In this document: positions 1 to 6,581 of the stretch, one piece after another
How positions within the stretch are numbered: position 1 is the stretch's first letter
Layout: each line of letters begins with the position of its first letter
Assembly (NCBI GenBank): GCA_002451155.1
Contig: DKBG01000316.1
Coordinates: 1 to 8,587, forward strand
Source of the DNA: Ignavibacteria bacterium UBA6906
GTDB lineage: Bacteria > Bacteroidota > Ignavibacteria > UBA10030 > UBA6906
DNA length: 8,587 nucleotides
Reading direction: 5' to 3'
Program-made: the position numbers and the translations under genes
The notes under the pieces: model-generated
Database searches by the model: none
What the model was told of the DNA's origin: nothing
Seen by the model: the letters and a program-made list of their open reading frames with translations, nothing else

Positions 1-1176
1 ATGGGATCCCTGAGCGCGGAGGAATGTGCCCGGGTCAGGGAGGAGGTCAAGGAAGAGATTGATGCGCTTGCCGATCGTATTCAGACGGAGGGTCTCCCCG
101 ACGCGGCCGAAGTCGTAAAGTACGTATACGCGTCCCGCACTCCAGTCCAGGCACGGGGGTTCGTTGAGCCCGCGCACACAGGTCCGAAGGTCGTCATGGT
201 CGATGCAATCAACCATGCTCTTGCCGAGGAGATGGAGAAGAATCCCAGAATGGTGATATACGGCGAAGACGTTGCGGGAAGCAAGGGTGGGGTGTTCACT
301 GCGACCAAGGGGTTGACCGACAAGTTCAGCTACGACCGCGTTTTTAATTCACCGCTTGCCGAGGCGAGTATCATCGGTACTGCATTCGGACTCGCGGTGC
401 GCGGAGACCACAAGCCGGTCGTCGAAATCCAGTTCGGGGATTACATCTGGCCGGGCTTCATGCAGATTCGGGATGAAGTTGCGATGCTTCGGTACCGGTC
501 GTACAACCAGTGGTCCTGCCCGATGGTCATACGTGTCGCAGTCGGTGGGTACATCCACGGCGGCCTCTATCATAGTCAGTCAATCGACGGATTCTTCACG
601 CATATTCCCGGGCTGCGGGTCATCTACCCGTCGAACGCGGCAGACGCGAAGGGGTTGCTGAAGACCGCCTGTCGGTCGGATGATCCGGTGCTCTTTCTCG
701 AGCACAAGGGACTCTATCGGCAGGCGTTTGCGGCTTCACCCGAGCCCGGATCAGATTTCCTGTTGCCGTTCGGACTGGCAAAGGCCAAAAAGACCGGTGA
801 GGATTGTACGATCATTACCTGGGGGATGCTTGTGCAACGGTCCATGGATGCTGCGAGGAAGATCGAAGAACGTCTTGGTGTCACCGTGGAGGTCCTCGAT
901 CTTCGGACGCTCAACCCGCTGGACAGGGAGGGAATCCTTGCTTCCGTCCGCAAGACTGGCAAGGTGTGCATTGTCCATGAGGATACGTTAACCGGCGGAT
1001 TCGGCGCGGAGATCGCGGCAATTATCGCAGCGGAAGCGTTTGAGCGGCTTGACGCTCCTGTGATGCGCGTGGCGGCAAAAGATGCCCCGGTGCCGTATGG
1101 TCCCCTGCTGGAGAACGCCATGCTTCCCCAGGAATCGGATATTATCACTGCCCTTGAGGGGCTTCTCAGATACTGA
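1..1176 (+). CDS. 2-oxoacid dehydrogenase E1 component, beta part of a probable fused alpha-beta protein (5' partial)
   Basis: This is the ThDP-dependent E1 component of a branched-chain or pyruvate-type 2-oxoacid dehydrogenase complex, which decarboxylates the 2-oxoacid and passes the acyl group to lipoyl-E2. Residues from about 62 onward form a full E1-beta (transketolase-like) domain. It shows GED at 88-90, SPLAE at 117-121 (its Glu matches the family glutamate that contacts ThDP), GGYIHGGLYHS at 182-192, and a C-terminal transketolase domain with HEDTLTGG at 326-333. Residues 1-45 (acidic helix, then DAAEVVKYVYA) instead resemble the extreme C-terminus of E1-alpha, and residues 46-61 look like a linker. 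I therefore infer a fused E1 of about 650-700 residues, a form known in Bacteroidota, whose alpha half lies upstream. The ATG at base 1 is then internal. If it were a true start, the protein would be E1-beta with an alpha remnant. Substrate cannot be assigned from sequence. The next gene begins 20 bases after the stop. Confidence 0.88.
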   Translation: MGSLSAEECARVREEVKEEIDALADRIQTEGLPDAAEVVKYVYASRTPVQARGFVEPAHTGPKVVMVDAINHALAEEMEKNPRMVIYGEDVAGSKGGVFTATKGLTDKFSYDRVFNSPLAEASIIGTAFGLAVRGDHKPVVEIQFGDYIWPGFMQIRDEVAMLRYRSYNQWSCPMVIRVAVGGYIHGGLYHSQSIDGFFTHIPGLRVIYPSNAADAKGLLKTACRSDDPVLFLEHKGLYRQAFAASPEPGSDFLLPFGLAKAKKTGEDCTIITWGMLVQRSMDAARKIEERLGVTVEVLDLRTLNPLDREGILASVRKTGKVCIVHEDTLTGGFGAEIAAIIAAEAFERLDAPVMRVAAKDAPVPYGPLLENAMLPQESDIITALEGLLRY

Positions 1177-1196
1177 TCACGTTGCCTGATGGCCGC

Positions 1197-2240
1197 ATGA
1201 CCCACGGTGTCGATATCGCGTCAATCCCTGGTGCGGGGACGATTCCCGGTACGCGGGAGGGGGAACCTCCCGTGCCTGGCAGGCTAACGCCGGGCGATAA
1301 GATCGCGCTCTACTATTACCTCTGCCTGGCCCGCGCCTGTGATGAGGCGATCCTCAAGCTGTACAGGCAAGGCAAGATCGTCGGCGGTGCATATACGGGG
1401 AGGGGGAACGAAGCCACTGCGGTCGGAAGCGCCTACGCACTCGAAAAACATGACTACCTTCTGCCAATGCATCGGGATCTCGGAGCCCACCTTGTCAAGG
1501 GTCAATCGCTCCGGAATATCTTCCTGCAGCAGCTCGGGCGTGCTGAGAGCCTCACGCGCGGGCGTGACGGGACAGGGCATTATGCCGACCCGGCGTTGCG
1601 CATCTACGGAAATGTCAGCCACCTTGGATCGATGATTCCTGTCGGCGTCGGTATCGCGCTCGCCGCGGCGATGCGGAATGAGAACGCCGTCGTCCTGAAC
1701 TATATTGGAGATGGCGGGAGCAACGTCGGGGATTTCCATGAGGGGATGAACATGGCCGGCGTCATGAAACTTCCCTTCGTCCTAATTCTTGAGAACAACC
1801 AGTACGCCTATTCAACGCCGGTGGCAAAACAGACGGCGGCCGCGAGATTTTCTGATCGGGCCGCGGGCTATGGAGTCCCCGGAATTACGATCGATGGGAC
1901 GGATGTCTTCACCGTGTACGATACCTGTCGGATGGCGTATGATCGTGCAAGGCGGGGCGAGGGTCCCACGTTGATCGAGACCGTGTCCATGCGCATGCAC
2001 GGGCATTCAGCCTCCGACGATGCTTCCTATGTTCCTCCCGCGCAATTGGAGGAATGGGAAAAGAAAGACCCGATTGCCCGTTGTGAGGACCGTCTTCGGC
2101 GGGAAGAGATTCTGTCGGACGAGTTGAAGCAGGAAATCCACGTGCGCATCGAGACGGAGATCGCCGATGCGTCCCGCTACGCCGAAGAGGCACCTCACCC
2201 GGAGGGATCCGAGGGGGCGAAAGGGGTGTACGCGGACTGA
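1197..2240 (+). CDS. 2-oxoacid dehydrogenase E1 component, alpha subunit
   Basis: This is the ThDP-binding alpha subunit of a split, alpha2beta2-type E1. Counting from the ATG at 1197 gives 347 residues. The ThDP/Mg motif is visible as GDGG at 172-175 followed by ENNQYAY at 199-205, and the phosphorylation-loop region reads MRMHGHSASDD at about 265-275. The RQGKIVGGAYTGRGNEA stretch is typical of the family. The SDD loop is closer to branched-chain 2-oxoacid dehydrogenases than to acetoin dehydrogenase, but substrate remains uncertain. The start is unclear. TTG at 1182 and ATG at 1197 lack a clear Shine-Dalgarno. GTG at 1272 has GGGAGG 11 bases upstream and would give 322 residues, also a normal family length. 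The first 30 or so residues after 1197 (Gly/Pro-rich) precede the recognisable domain, so they do not settle the matter. The stop TGA shares its last base with the ATG of the beta subunit gene, which suggests coupled translation. Confidence 0.9.
   Translation: MTHGVDIASIPGAGTIPGTREGEPPVPGRLTPGDKIALYYYLCLARACDEAILKLYRQGKIVGGAYTGRGNEATAVGSAYALEKHDYLLPMHRDLGAHLVKGQSLRNIFLQQLGRAESLTRGRDGTGHYADPALRIYGNVSHLGSMIPVGVGIALAAAMRNENAVVLNYIGDGGSNVGDFHEGMNMAGVMKLPFVLILENNQYAYSTPVAKQTAAARFSDRAAGYGVPGITIDGTDVFTVYDTCRMAYDRARRGEGPTLIETVSMRMHGHSASDDASYVPPAQLEEWEKKDPIARCEDRLRREEILSDELKQEIHVRIETEIADASRYAEEAPHPEGSEGAKGVYAD
1254..1272 (+). other. Perfect hairpin over possible SD of E1-alpha
   Basis: CGGGAGG (1254-1260) and CCTCCCG (1266-1272) are exact complements around a GGGAA loop. 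The 5' arm is the only purine-rich Shine-Dalgarno-like sequence near any candidate start of the E1-alpha gene, and the 3' arm ends on the G of the in-frame GTG at 1272. If GTG 1272 is the start, this hairpin would mask its ribosome-binding site. If ATG 1197 is the start, it is merely coding sequence for a Gly/Glu/Pro-rich stretch. The structure is clear on paper, but its function is speculative. Confidence 0.35.
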
Positions 2241-3217
2241 TGGCAGTAACGACCTACATTGAGGCGATTTCCCGCGGGATGCGAGAGGAACTTGAGCGCG
2301 ATCCAACGGTTTTTCTCATGGGCGAAGACATCGGTGAATACGGCGGCGCGTTCAGGGCGACAAAAGGACTTCAGCGGGATTTCGGCGCGCAAAGGGTTAT
2401 TGACACACCCCTCTCGGAAGCGGCGATCATCGGCGCGGCGGTCGGCGCTGCGATCGTCGGGATGCGGCCGGTCGTGGAGATGCAGTTCGCTGATTTCGTC
2501 ACCTGTGGGTTCAACCAGCTGGTCACCAACGCGGCGAAAACGCATTACCGCTGGGGAATTCCTGTCCCGATGGTGGTGCGTCTTCCGTCCGGCGGGTACA
2601 TCCACGGAGGCCCCTATCACTCGGCGAATCCCGAGTCCTGGTTCTTTCATGTGCCGGGGCTGAAAATTGTGGCCCCCTCCACGCCCGTGGATGCGCGAGG
2701 GTTACTGAAGGCCGCGGTGCGCGACAACAACCCGGTCCTATTTCTTGAGTACAAGTACCTGTATCGGCGCGTGAAGGAGGATATCCCTGACGGGGACGGG
2801 GTGGTCCCGATCGGACGGGCCGCCATCCGGAGGCAGGGGAAGGACATCACGCTGATCAGCTACGGGTCGGTCCTGACGCTTGCACTTGAAGTTGCAGACC
2901 AGCTTGCGCGGGATGAAGGCATTGACGCCGAAGTGATCGACCTCCGCTCTCTTATGCCACTGGACGCGGAAGCACTTCTCCGGTCCGTTCGGTCGACCGG
3001 AAAGGTTCTGATTGTGCATGAGGACAACCTCACGGGTGGGGTAGGGGCGGAGATTGCCGCGATGATCAGCGAGCACGCGTTCCAGTGGCTCGACGCTCCG
3101 GTTCGACGATTGGGAGCGCTGGACACGCCGGTTCCCTTTGCCGCGCCACTCGAGGACCACGTCCTCCCCGACCGGGAAAAAATCGCCGCCGCGCTGCGGG
3201 AACTCAGCTCCTATTGA
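2240..3217 (+). CDS. 2-oxoacid dehydrogenase E1 component, beta subunit
   Basis: This 325-residue protein is the partner of the E1-alpha encoded just upstream; together they form the heterotetrameric E1 that decarboxylates a 2-oxoacid and reductively acylates the E2 lipoyl group. It has the normal family length and begins at the family's usual point (MAVTTYIEAISRGM). Visible motifs are GED at 28-30, TPLSE at 56-60 with the ThDP-contacting Glu60, GGYIHGGPYHS at 118-128, and HEDNLTGGVGAE at 260-271. The start ATG overlaps the upstream stop as TGATG. A weak AAGGGG lies 13 bases before it, so translation probably depends on the preceding cistron. It is a clear paralogue of the beta domain at the window start: 35 of 60 residues are identical from the GGYIHGG region to the LYR motif. 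The two differ around the substrate-facing YHS segment (QSIDGF versus ANPESW), which may reflect different substrates. Confidence 0.93.
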   Translation: MAVTTYIEAISRGMREELERDPTVFLMGEDIGEYGGAFRATKGLQRDFGAQRVIDTPLSEAAIIGAAVGAAIVGMRPVVEMQFADFVTCGFNQLVTNAAKTHYRWGIPVPMVVRLPSGGYIHGGPYHSANPESWFFHVPGLKIVAPSTPVDARGLLKAAVRDNNPVLFLEYKYLYRRVKEDIPDGDGVVPIGRAAIRRQGKDITLISYGSVLTLALEVADQLARDEGIDAEVIDLRSLMPLDAEALLRSVRSTGKVLIVHEDNLTGGVGAEIAAMISEHAFQWLDAPVRRLGALDTPVPFAAPLEDHVLPDREKIAAALRELSSY

Positions 3218-3240
3218 CCCTGGGTATTATAAGCGAATCA

Positions 3241-3249
3241 AGGAAGGAA
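3241..3249 (+). promoter_or_regulatory. Ribosome binding site of E2
   Basis: AGGAAGGAA lies 3-4 bases before the ATG at 3253. It is the strongest Shine-Dalgarno in the first block. It fixes the E2 start here rather than at an in-frame ATG at 3085, which would overlap the E1-beta gene by 133 bases. Confidence 0.7.
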
Positions 3250-3252
3250 GCC

Positions 3253-4563
3253 ATGGCCCGTATCGAAGTATTGATGCCCCAGATGGGCGAGAGTATCGCC
3301 GAGGGAACGATCGTCAAGTGGCACAAAGCGATCGGGGAAAAGGTTCGAAAGGACGAAACGCTCCTCGAGATCAGCACGGACAAGGTCGATTCGGAGATCC
3401 CCTCCCCCGCAGCAGGCATCCTCGCCGAGATCGCAGTGGAGGAACAGAAGACCGTGCCTGTCCAGACCGTCATTGCATACATCGAAACCGAAGGTGCCGC
3501 GGAGCCCGCAAAACCCCCCCGGGTGTCTCCGCCGGCCGGGACTACTGAACCCGCTCCTCTACCATTGGCTCCCGGGGGAGTGTCTCCATCGCCTCGCGGT
3601 GAGGGGAGATTCTATTCGCCGCTTGTGCTGAGCGTGGCCCGTGCCGAAGGCGTCTCAATGACAGAGCTCGAGACACTTCGGGGATCCGGCGAGGGGGGCA
3701 GGGTGACGAAGAAAGATCTCCTCGCCTATGTAGAGGCGCGAAAGAGCGGCAGCTCCCCCCACGGTCCCGCCCGGCCCACTGTGGGGACTCCGACGGTACC
3801 GGTGGCCCCTGGAACAGTTGCAGGCGTCCCCGTGAACGATCCTGAACTCCGAAAGAAATACCCCGCACCGGCCTATGAAGTTCTTCAGATGAGCAACGTG
3901 CTCCAGAAGATGGCGCAGCACATGGTCGGGAGCGTGCAGACATCGCCACACGTGGCCGCTGTACATGAAGTTGACATGACATCAATCGTCCGACATCGGG
4001 AACAGAACGGCGCGGGTTTTGAATCGAAGGAGGGATTCAAGCTCACGTACACGCCCTACGTTGTCGATGCGGTTGTGAGGGCGATCAAGAAATATCCGCT
4101 TATCAATAGTTCCGTCGATGGCGACAAGATCATCCGGAAGACGTTCATCAACATTGGCATCGCAGTCGCCTCAGAGAGCGGGCTCATCGTACCCGTGATC
4201 AAGCATGCCGAGGAGAAAAATTTCGTCGGACTGGCAAGAGCCGTGCATGACCTGGCCACGAGGACGAGAAACAAGAAACTGACGCCTGATGACATCCAGG
4301 GGGGGACGTTCACGATCTCGAACTTTGGCGTGTTCGGCACGGTCATCGGGACCCCCATCATTAATCAGCCGCAGGTGGCAATTCTCGGCACGGGAGCGGT
4401 AACGAAGAGGGTTGCTGTCATCGACGATGCGATTGCTATCCGATCACTCGCCTACTTCACGCTCTCCTTTGACCACCGGATCATTGACGGAGCGCTCGGA
4501 GGGATGTTCCTGGAAGCAGTCGTCCAGAACCTGCAGGCATTTGACGTTCAGATGAAATTCTGA
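3253..4563 (+). CDS. 2-oxoacid dehydrogenase E2, dihydrolipoamide acyltransferase
   Basis: This 436-residue E2 core enzyme accepts the acyl group from E1 on its lipoyl arm and transfers it to CoA. An N-terminal lipoyl domain spans about 2-78, with the lipoylated Lys44 in STDKVDSEIP. A Pro/Ala-rich linker (81-118) leads to an E1/E3-binding domain at about 120-163 (YSPLVLSVARAEGVSM, then GRVTKKDLLAYVE). A second linker (164-205) leads to the catalytic acyltransferase domain, which carries FTISNFGVFG at 353-362 and the active-site SFDHRIIDG at 405-413 (His408, Asp412). There is one lipoyl domain only. The start follows a strong AGGAAGGA site 35 bases after the E1-beta stop. The catalytic domain resembles E2 proteins of Bacteroidota annotated as branched-chain or generic 2-oxoacid dehydrogenase, so acyl specificity is open. 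The first linker carries palindromic DNA and a C7 run (3514-3520). Confidence 0.94.
   Translation: MARIEVLMPQMGESIAEGTIVKWHKAIGEKVRKDETLLEISTDKVDSEIPSPAAGILAEIAVEEQKTVPVQTVIAYIETEGAAEPAKPPRVSPPAGTTEPAPLPLAPGGVSPSPRGEGRFYSPLVLSVARAEGVSMTELETLRGSGEGGRVTKKDLLAYVEARKSGSSPHGPARPTVGTPTVPVAPGTVAGVPVNDPELRKKYPAPAYEVLQMSNVLQKMAQHMVGSVQTSPHVAAVHEVDMTSIVRHREQNGAGFESKEGFKLTYTPYVVDAVVRAIKKYPLINSSVDGDKIIRKTFINIGIAVASESGLIVPVIKHAEEKNFVGLARAVHDLATRTRNKKLTPDDIQGGTFTISNFGVFGTVIGTPIINQPQVAILGTGAVTKRVAVIDDAIAIRSLAYFTLSFDHRIIDGALGGMFLEAVVQNLQAFDVQMKF
3569..3609 (+). repeat. Pair of palindromes inside the E2 linker coding region
   Basis: Two adjacent palindromes lie in the E2 linker. The first is CTCCC-GG-GGGAG (3569-3580). 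The second pairs TCTCC (3583-3587) with GGAGA (3605-3609) and, after a four-base bulge, CCTC (3592-3595) with GAGG (3601-3604). They encode the Gly/Pro/Ser/Arg-rich residues around 106-119, between the lipoyl and E3-binding domains. The pattern resembles REP-type palindromes that sit in protein linkers of other bacteria, but a single copy in this window cannot prove that it is a dispersed repeat. Confidence 0.35.
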
Positions 4564-4591
4564 CTCCCCGGGGATTTCCGGAGGCGGGGTC
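4562..4591 (+). other. GC-rich inverted repeat after E2 stop
   Basis: CCCCG (4566-4570) pairs with CGGGG (4585-4589); an alternative fold adds GAC/GTC with a two-base bulge. It overlaps the E2 stop codon. No T-run follows, so this is not a convincing intrinsic terminator, and transcription may well continue into lipA. It may be a processing or 3'-end-stabilising structure. Confidence 0.25.
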
Positions 4592-4625
4592 AATCTTCAC
4601 ATCACGTATCAGTCAGGCTTGCGCT

Positions 4626-5513
4626 ATGGATTTTGTGGTACAGGAAATTAAACAGAACGAGCAGGAACGGCCGCGGAGGCCGGACTGGCTCAAAGTTCGA
4701 GTCCCGCTCGGCGAGCGGTTCTCCGAATTGAAGCATCTCATGGAAGGCCAGCGCTTGAATACCGTGTGTGAGGAGGCTCGTTGTCCGAACATCGCGGAAT
4801 GCTGGAACGCGGGAACGGCGACCTTCATGATTCTGGGGGATATCTGCACCCGATCGTGCGGATTCTGCGCGGTGGCAACAGGAAGGCCGGGGAAATTGGA
4901 CCTGGATGAACCATTCCGGGTGGCGGAAGCGATCCGTGCGATGGAGATCCGGCATGCGGTTATCACCTCCGTCAATCGTGACGAGCTGGCTGACGGCGGA
5001 GCTGCGATCTTTGCCGAGACGATCCGGCAAGCGCGGCTGGTCAACCCATCCATCACTGTTGAAGTGCTGATTCCGGATCTGCGGGGCATCCGATGGGCGC
5101 TGGACATCCTCCTCGCCGCGCGTCCCGACATCCTGAATCACAACACCGAGACCGTTCCCCGCCTCTATCCGGAGGTCCGGCCTCAGGCGAAGTATGAGCG
5201 GAGTCTCGACATCATCCGCTGGTCGAAGGAGGCAGGGATGGTGACGAAGAGCGGATTGATGCTGGGGCTGGGAGAGCGCATCGAGGAGGTTCTGTGCGTC
5301 ATGGAGGATCTCCGGGGTGCTGGCTGCGACATTTTGACCCTCGGCCAGTATCTCCAGCCCACAAAGGGTCACGTGCCCGTCGAACGGTATGTCCATCCTG
5401 ACGAATTCCGCTGGCTGAAGGGAAAGGGCTTAGGGATTGGCTTCCGGCACGTTGAGGCGGGGCCGCTTGTCAGGAGTTCTTACCACGCAGCGGAGCAGAC
5501 CATTTCATATTGA
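4626..5513 (+). CDS. lipA: Lipoyl synthase
   Basis: LipA is a radical-SAM enzyme that inserts two sulfur atoms into protein-bound octanoyl groups, making the lipoyl cofactor of E2 and GcvH. All diagnostic features are present in this 295-residue protein. The auxiliary [4Fe-4S] cluster cysteines are C48, C53 and C59 (CEEARCPNIAEC). The radical-SAM CX3CX2C motif is C74, C78 and C81 (CTRSCGFC). The C-terminal RSSYHA motif is at 283-288, where a serine ligates the auxiliary cluster. No signal or membrane segment is present, as expected for a cytoplasmic enzyme. The start has no obvious Shine-Dalgarno, but I found no in-frame start between it and the E2 stop 62 bases upstream, and the N-terminal stretch PDWLKVRVPLGERFSELKHLM is typical of the family. 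Its place directly after E2 fits supply of the cofactor needed on E2 Lys44. Its arginine codons are mostly CGG and other non-CGC codons (5 CGC of 28). Confidence 0.96.
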   Translation: MDFVVQEIKQNEQERPRRPDWLKVRVPLGERFSELKHLMEGQRLNTVCEEARCPNIAECWNAGTATFMILGDICTRSCGFCAVATGRPGKLDLDEPFRVAEAIRAMEIRHAVITSVNRDELADGGAAIFAETIRQARLVNPSITVEVLIPDLRGIRWALDILLAARPDILNHNTETVPRLYPEVRPQAKYERSLDIIRWSKEAGMVTKSGLMLGLGERIEEVLCVMEDLRGAGCDILTLGQYLQPTKGHVPVERYVHPDEFRWLKGKGLGIGFRHVEAGPLVRSSYHAAEQTISY

Positions 5514-5538
5514 CTCTCTGACGCCAATTTTGTAAATT
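5510..5538 (+). promoter_or_regulatory. Sigma70-like promoter for the ribosomal operon
   Basis: TTGACT (5510-5515, 5 of 6 to the -35 consensus) is separated by exactly 17 bases from TAAATT (5533-5538, 4 of 6 to the -10 consensus). The -35 box overlaps the lipA stop codon. The surrounding 30 bases are AT-rich within an otherwise GC-rich window. Transcription would begin near 5545, leaving a leader of about 50 bases before rplM. No terminator separates lipA from it, so read-through from the first block is also possible. Confidence 0.5.
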
Positions 5539-5582
5539 AGTAAGCTTTTCAAACGTTGCCTGTTCTCGTGCATTATTCTTGT

Positions 5583-5587
5583 GGGAG
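5583..5587 (+). promoter_or_regulatory. Ribosome binding site deciding the rplM start
   Basis: GGGAG sits six bases before the GTG at 5594. It favours that GTG over the in-frame TTG at 5579, which would place this site inside the coding region and has no comparable sequence upstream. Confidence 0.65.
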
Positions 5588-5593
5588 TTGTCC

Positions 5594-6031
5594 GTGGAAA
5601 AGATTACCCGATCATTCAAGACGTCCGATACGGTGCAAAAATGGCACCTTATCGATGCGGAAGGGAAGACCCTCGGCCGGATGGCCAGCCTGATTGCCCG
5701 GCTTCTCCGGGGGAAACACAAGCCCATGTTCACCCCGAACGCCGACCTGGGAGATTTCGTCGTTGTGGTCAACGCCTCCAAAGTCAGGATGACCGGGAAG
5801 CGTGCCGAACTCAAGGAGTATTTCCGCTATAGCGGGTACCCCGGCGGGGCGACGTTTGAGAAGTTCCAGGAGGTTCTCCAGAAGCATCCGGAGCGCGTAT
5901 TCGAGCACGCAGTCAAGGGGATGCTTCCGCACAACCGTCTCGGACGACGCATCATCAAGAAGCTCAAAGTGTATGATGATGCGAACCATCCGCACGAGGC
6001 GCAGAAGCCGGAAGTGATGAAGTTCGACTGA
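5594..6031 (+). CDS. rplM: Large ribosomal subunit protein L13 (uL13)
   Basis: L13 binds 23S rRNA early in assembly of the 50S subunit. The product is 145 residues, the usual length. The family blocks are clear: WHLIDAEGKTLGRMAS near the N-terminus, RGKHKPMFTPNADLGD in the middle, FEHAVKGMLPHN and LGRRIIKKLKVY toward the C-terminus, then a HPHEAQKP tail resembling Chlorobium L13. The GTG start is chosen because GGGAG precedes it at good spacing; an in-frame TTG 15 bases earlier is less likely. It is the first gene of the rplM-rpsI-rpsB-tsf-pyrH cluster. Its arginine codons are mixed (CGC 3, CGG 3, CGT 2, CGA 2, AGG 1) and 6 of 10 glycine codons are GGG, unlike the next three genes although their products are also made in large amounts. 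Confidence 0.97.
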   Translation: MEKITRSFKTSDTVQKWHLIDAEGKTLGRMASLIARLLRGKHKPMFTPNADLGDFVVVVNASKVRMTGKRAELKEYFRYSGYPGGATFEKFQEVLQKHPERVFEHAVKGMLPHNRLGRRIIKKLKVYDDANHPHEAQKPEVMKFD

Positions 6032-6084
6032 ATTAGATCCCGACACGAAAACCAAACTGTAACTTTACGAGATACAAGGTTCCC

Positions 6085-6471
6085 ATGAACAACCAAATCT
6101 GTGTTGGGCGCAGGAAAACGGCAGTCGCGCGCACGTACCTCACCCCGGGCACCGGAAAGATCATGATCAACGGCAAGACCATTGATAAGTACTTTCCGGA
6201 TCAGACGCTGCTCGACGAGGCCCGCAAGCCCCTGACCGTGACCGAGCTCAACGATCGCTTCGACGCCACGGTGCGCGTGCGCGGCGGCGGCATGCACGGA
6301 CAGGCAGGTGCAGTAAAGCTTGCCATCGCCCGCGCGCTGCTGCTGCAGGATGAGGAGCTGCGTCCCAAGCTTCGCTCCGCCAACCTGCTGACGCGCGACT
6401 CACGCATGGTGGAACGAAAGAAATACGGCCAGAAGAAGGCCCGCAAGCGCTTCCAGTTCAGCAAGCGCTGA
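6085..6471 (+). CDS. rpsI: Small ribosomal subunit protein S9 (uS9)
   Basis: S9 is a 30S head protein whose basic C-terminal tail reaches the P-site tRNA. The 128-residue product has the GRRKTAVAR block at 9-17, VRGGGMHGQAGA in the middle, and the characteristic end KKARKRFQFSKR, finishing in Lys-Arg as the family requires. AAGG at 6076-6079 is five bases before the ATG. It follows rplM by 53 bases, the normal pairing of these two genes in bacteria. The spacer contains no terminator. Arginine codons are 13 CGC of 16, in contrast to rplM just upstream. Confidence 0.97.
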   Translation: MNNQICVGRRKTAVARTYLTPGTGKIMINGKTIDKYFPDQTLLDEARKPLTVTELNDRFDATVRVRGGGMHGQAGAVKLAIARALLLQDEELRPKLRSANLLTRDSRMVERKKYGQKKARKRFQFSKR

Positions 6472-6495
6472 TTCGTCCGGTTTTACTATCACACA

Positions 6496-6555
6496 TGCAC
6501 CCCGACCGTCCGCCTCGTGTGCCTGCGGGCATGGTGGGACGGGATGACGGGTGCA
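6496..6555 (+). promoter_or_regulatory. Structured mRNA leader upstream of rpsB
   Basis: The rpsI-rpsB spacer (115 bases) can fold into an extended stem-loop. TGCACCC (6496-6502) pairs with GGGTGCA (6549-6555), then CCGTCC (6506-6511) with GGACGG (6537-6542). An apical hairpin pairs TGCC (6520-6523) with GGCA (6528-6531) around TGCG. No T-run follows, so it is not a terminator. It ends about 21 bases before the rpsB Shine-Dalgarno. S2 of enterobacteria represses its own mRNA through a leader, so an analogous control is plausible here, but I cannot match this fold to a known leader family. Confidence 0.5.
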
Positions 6556-6576
6556 GAGGATCAACAAGCAATTCAC

Positions 6577-6581
6577 AGGAG
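6577..6581 (+). promoter_or_regulatory. Ribosome binding site deciding the rpsB start
   Basis: AGGAG lies five bases before the ATG at 6587. This rules out the longer in-frame GTG at 6551, which sits inside the 3' arm of the leader stem. Confidence 0.75.

Noticed and set aside
3085..3252. Extended start of E2 at ATG 3085
   Set aside because: It would overlap E1-beta by 133 bases, and the added residues are not lipoyl-domain-like. The strong AGGAAGGA site before ATG 3253 and the canonical MARIEVLMPQMGES start decide for the shorter form.
4562..4591. Rho-independent terminator after E2
   Set aside because: The stem is short or bulged and no T-run follows, so it is kept only as a low-confidence inverted repeat.
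4602..5396. 264-codon open frame on the - strand opposite lipA
   Set aside because: It lies wholly antisense to a gene with all LipA motifs. Its composition (Arg/His/Asp/Pro mixture) shows no domain, and it is explained by the high GC content of the + strand gene.
6032..6084. Possible Bacteroidota-type promoter (TAACTTTA at 6060-6067) before rpsI
   Set aside because: It matches TAnnTTTG in all but the last base, but no convincing -33 TTTG box lies at the right distance. One short AT-rich match is not enough.
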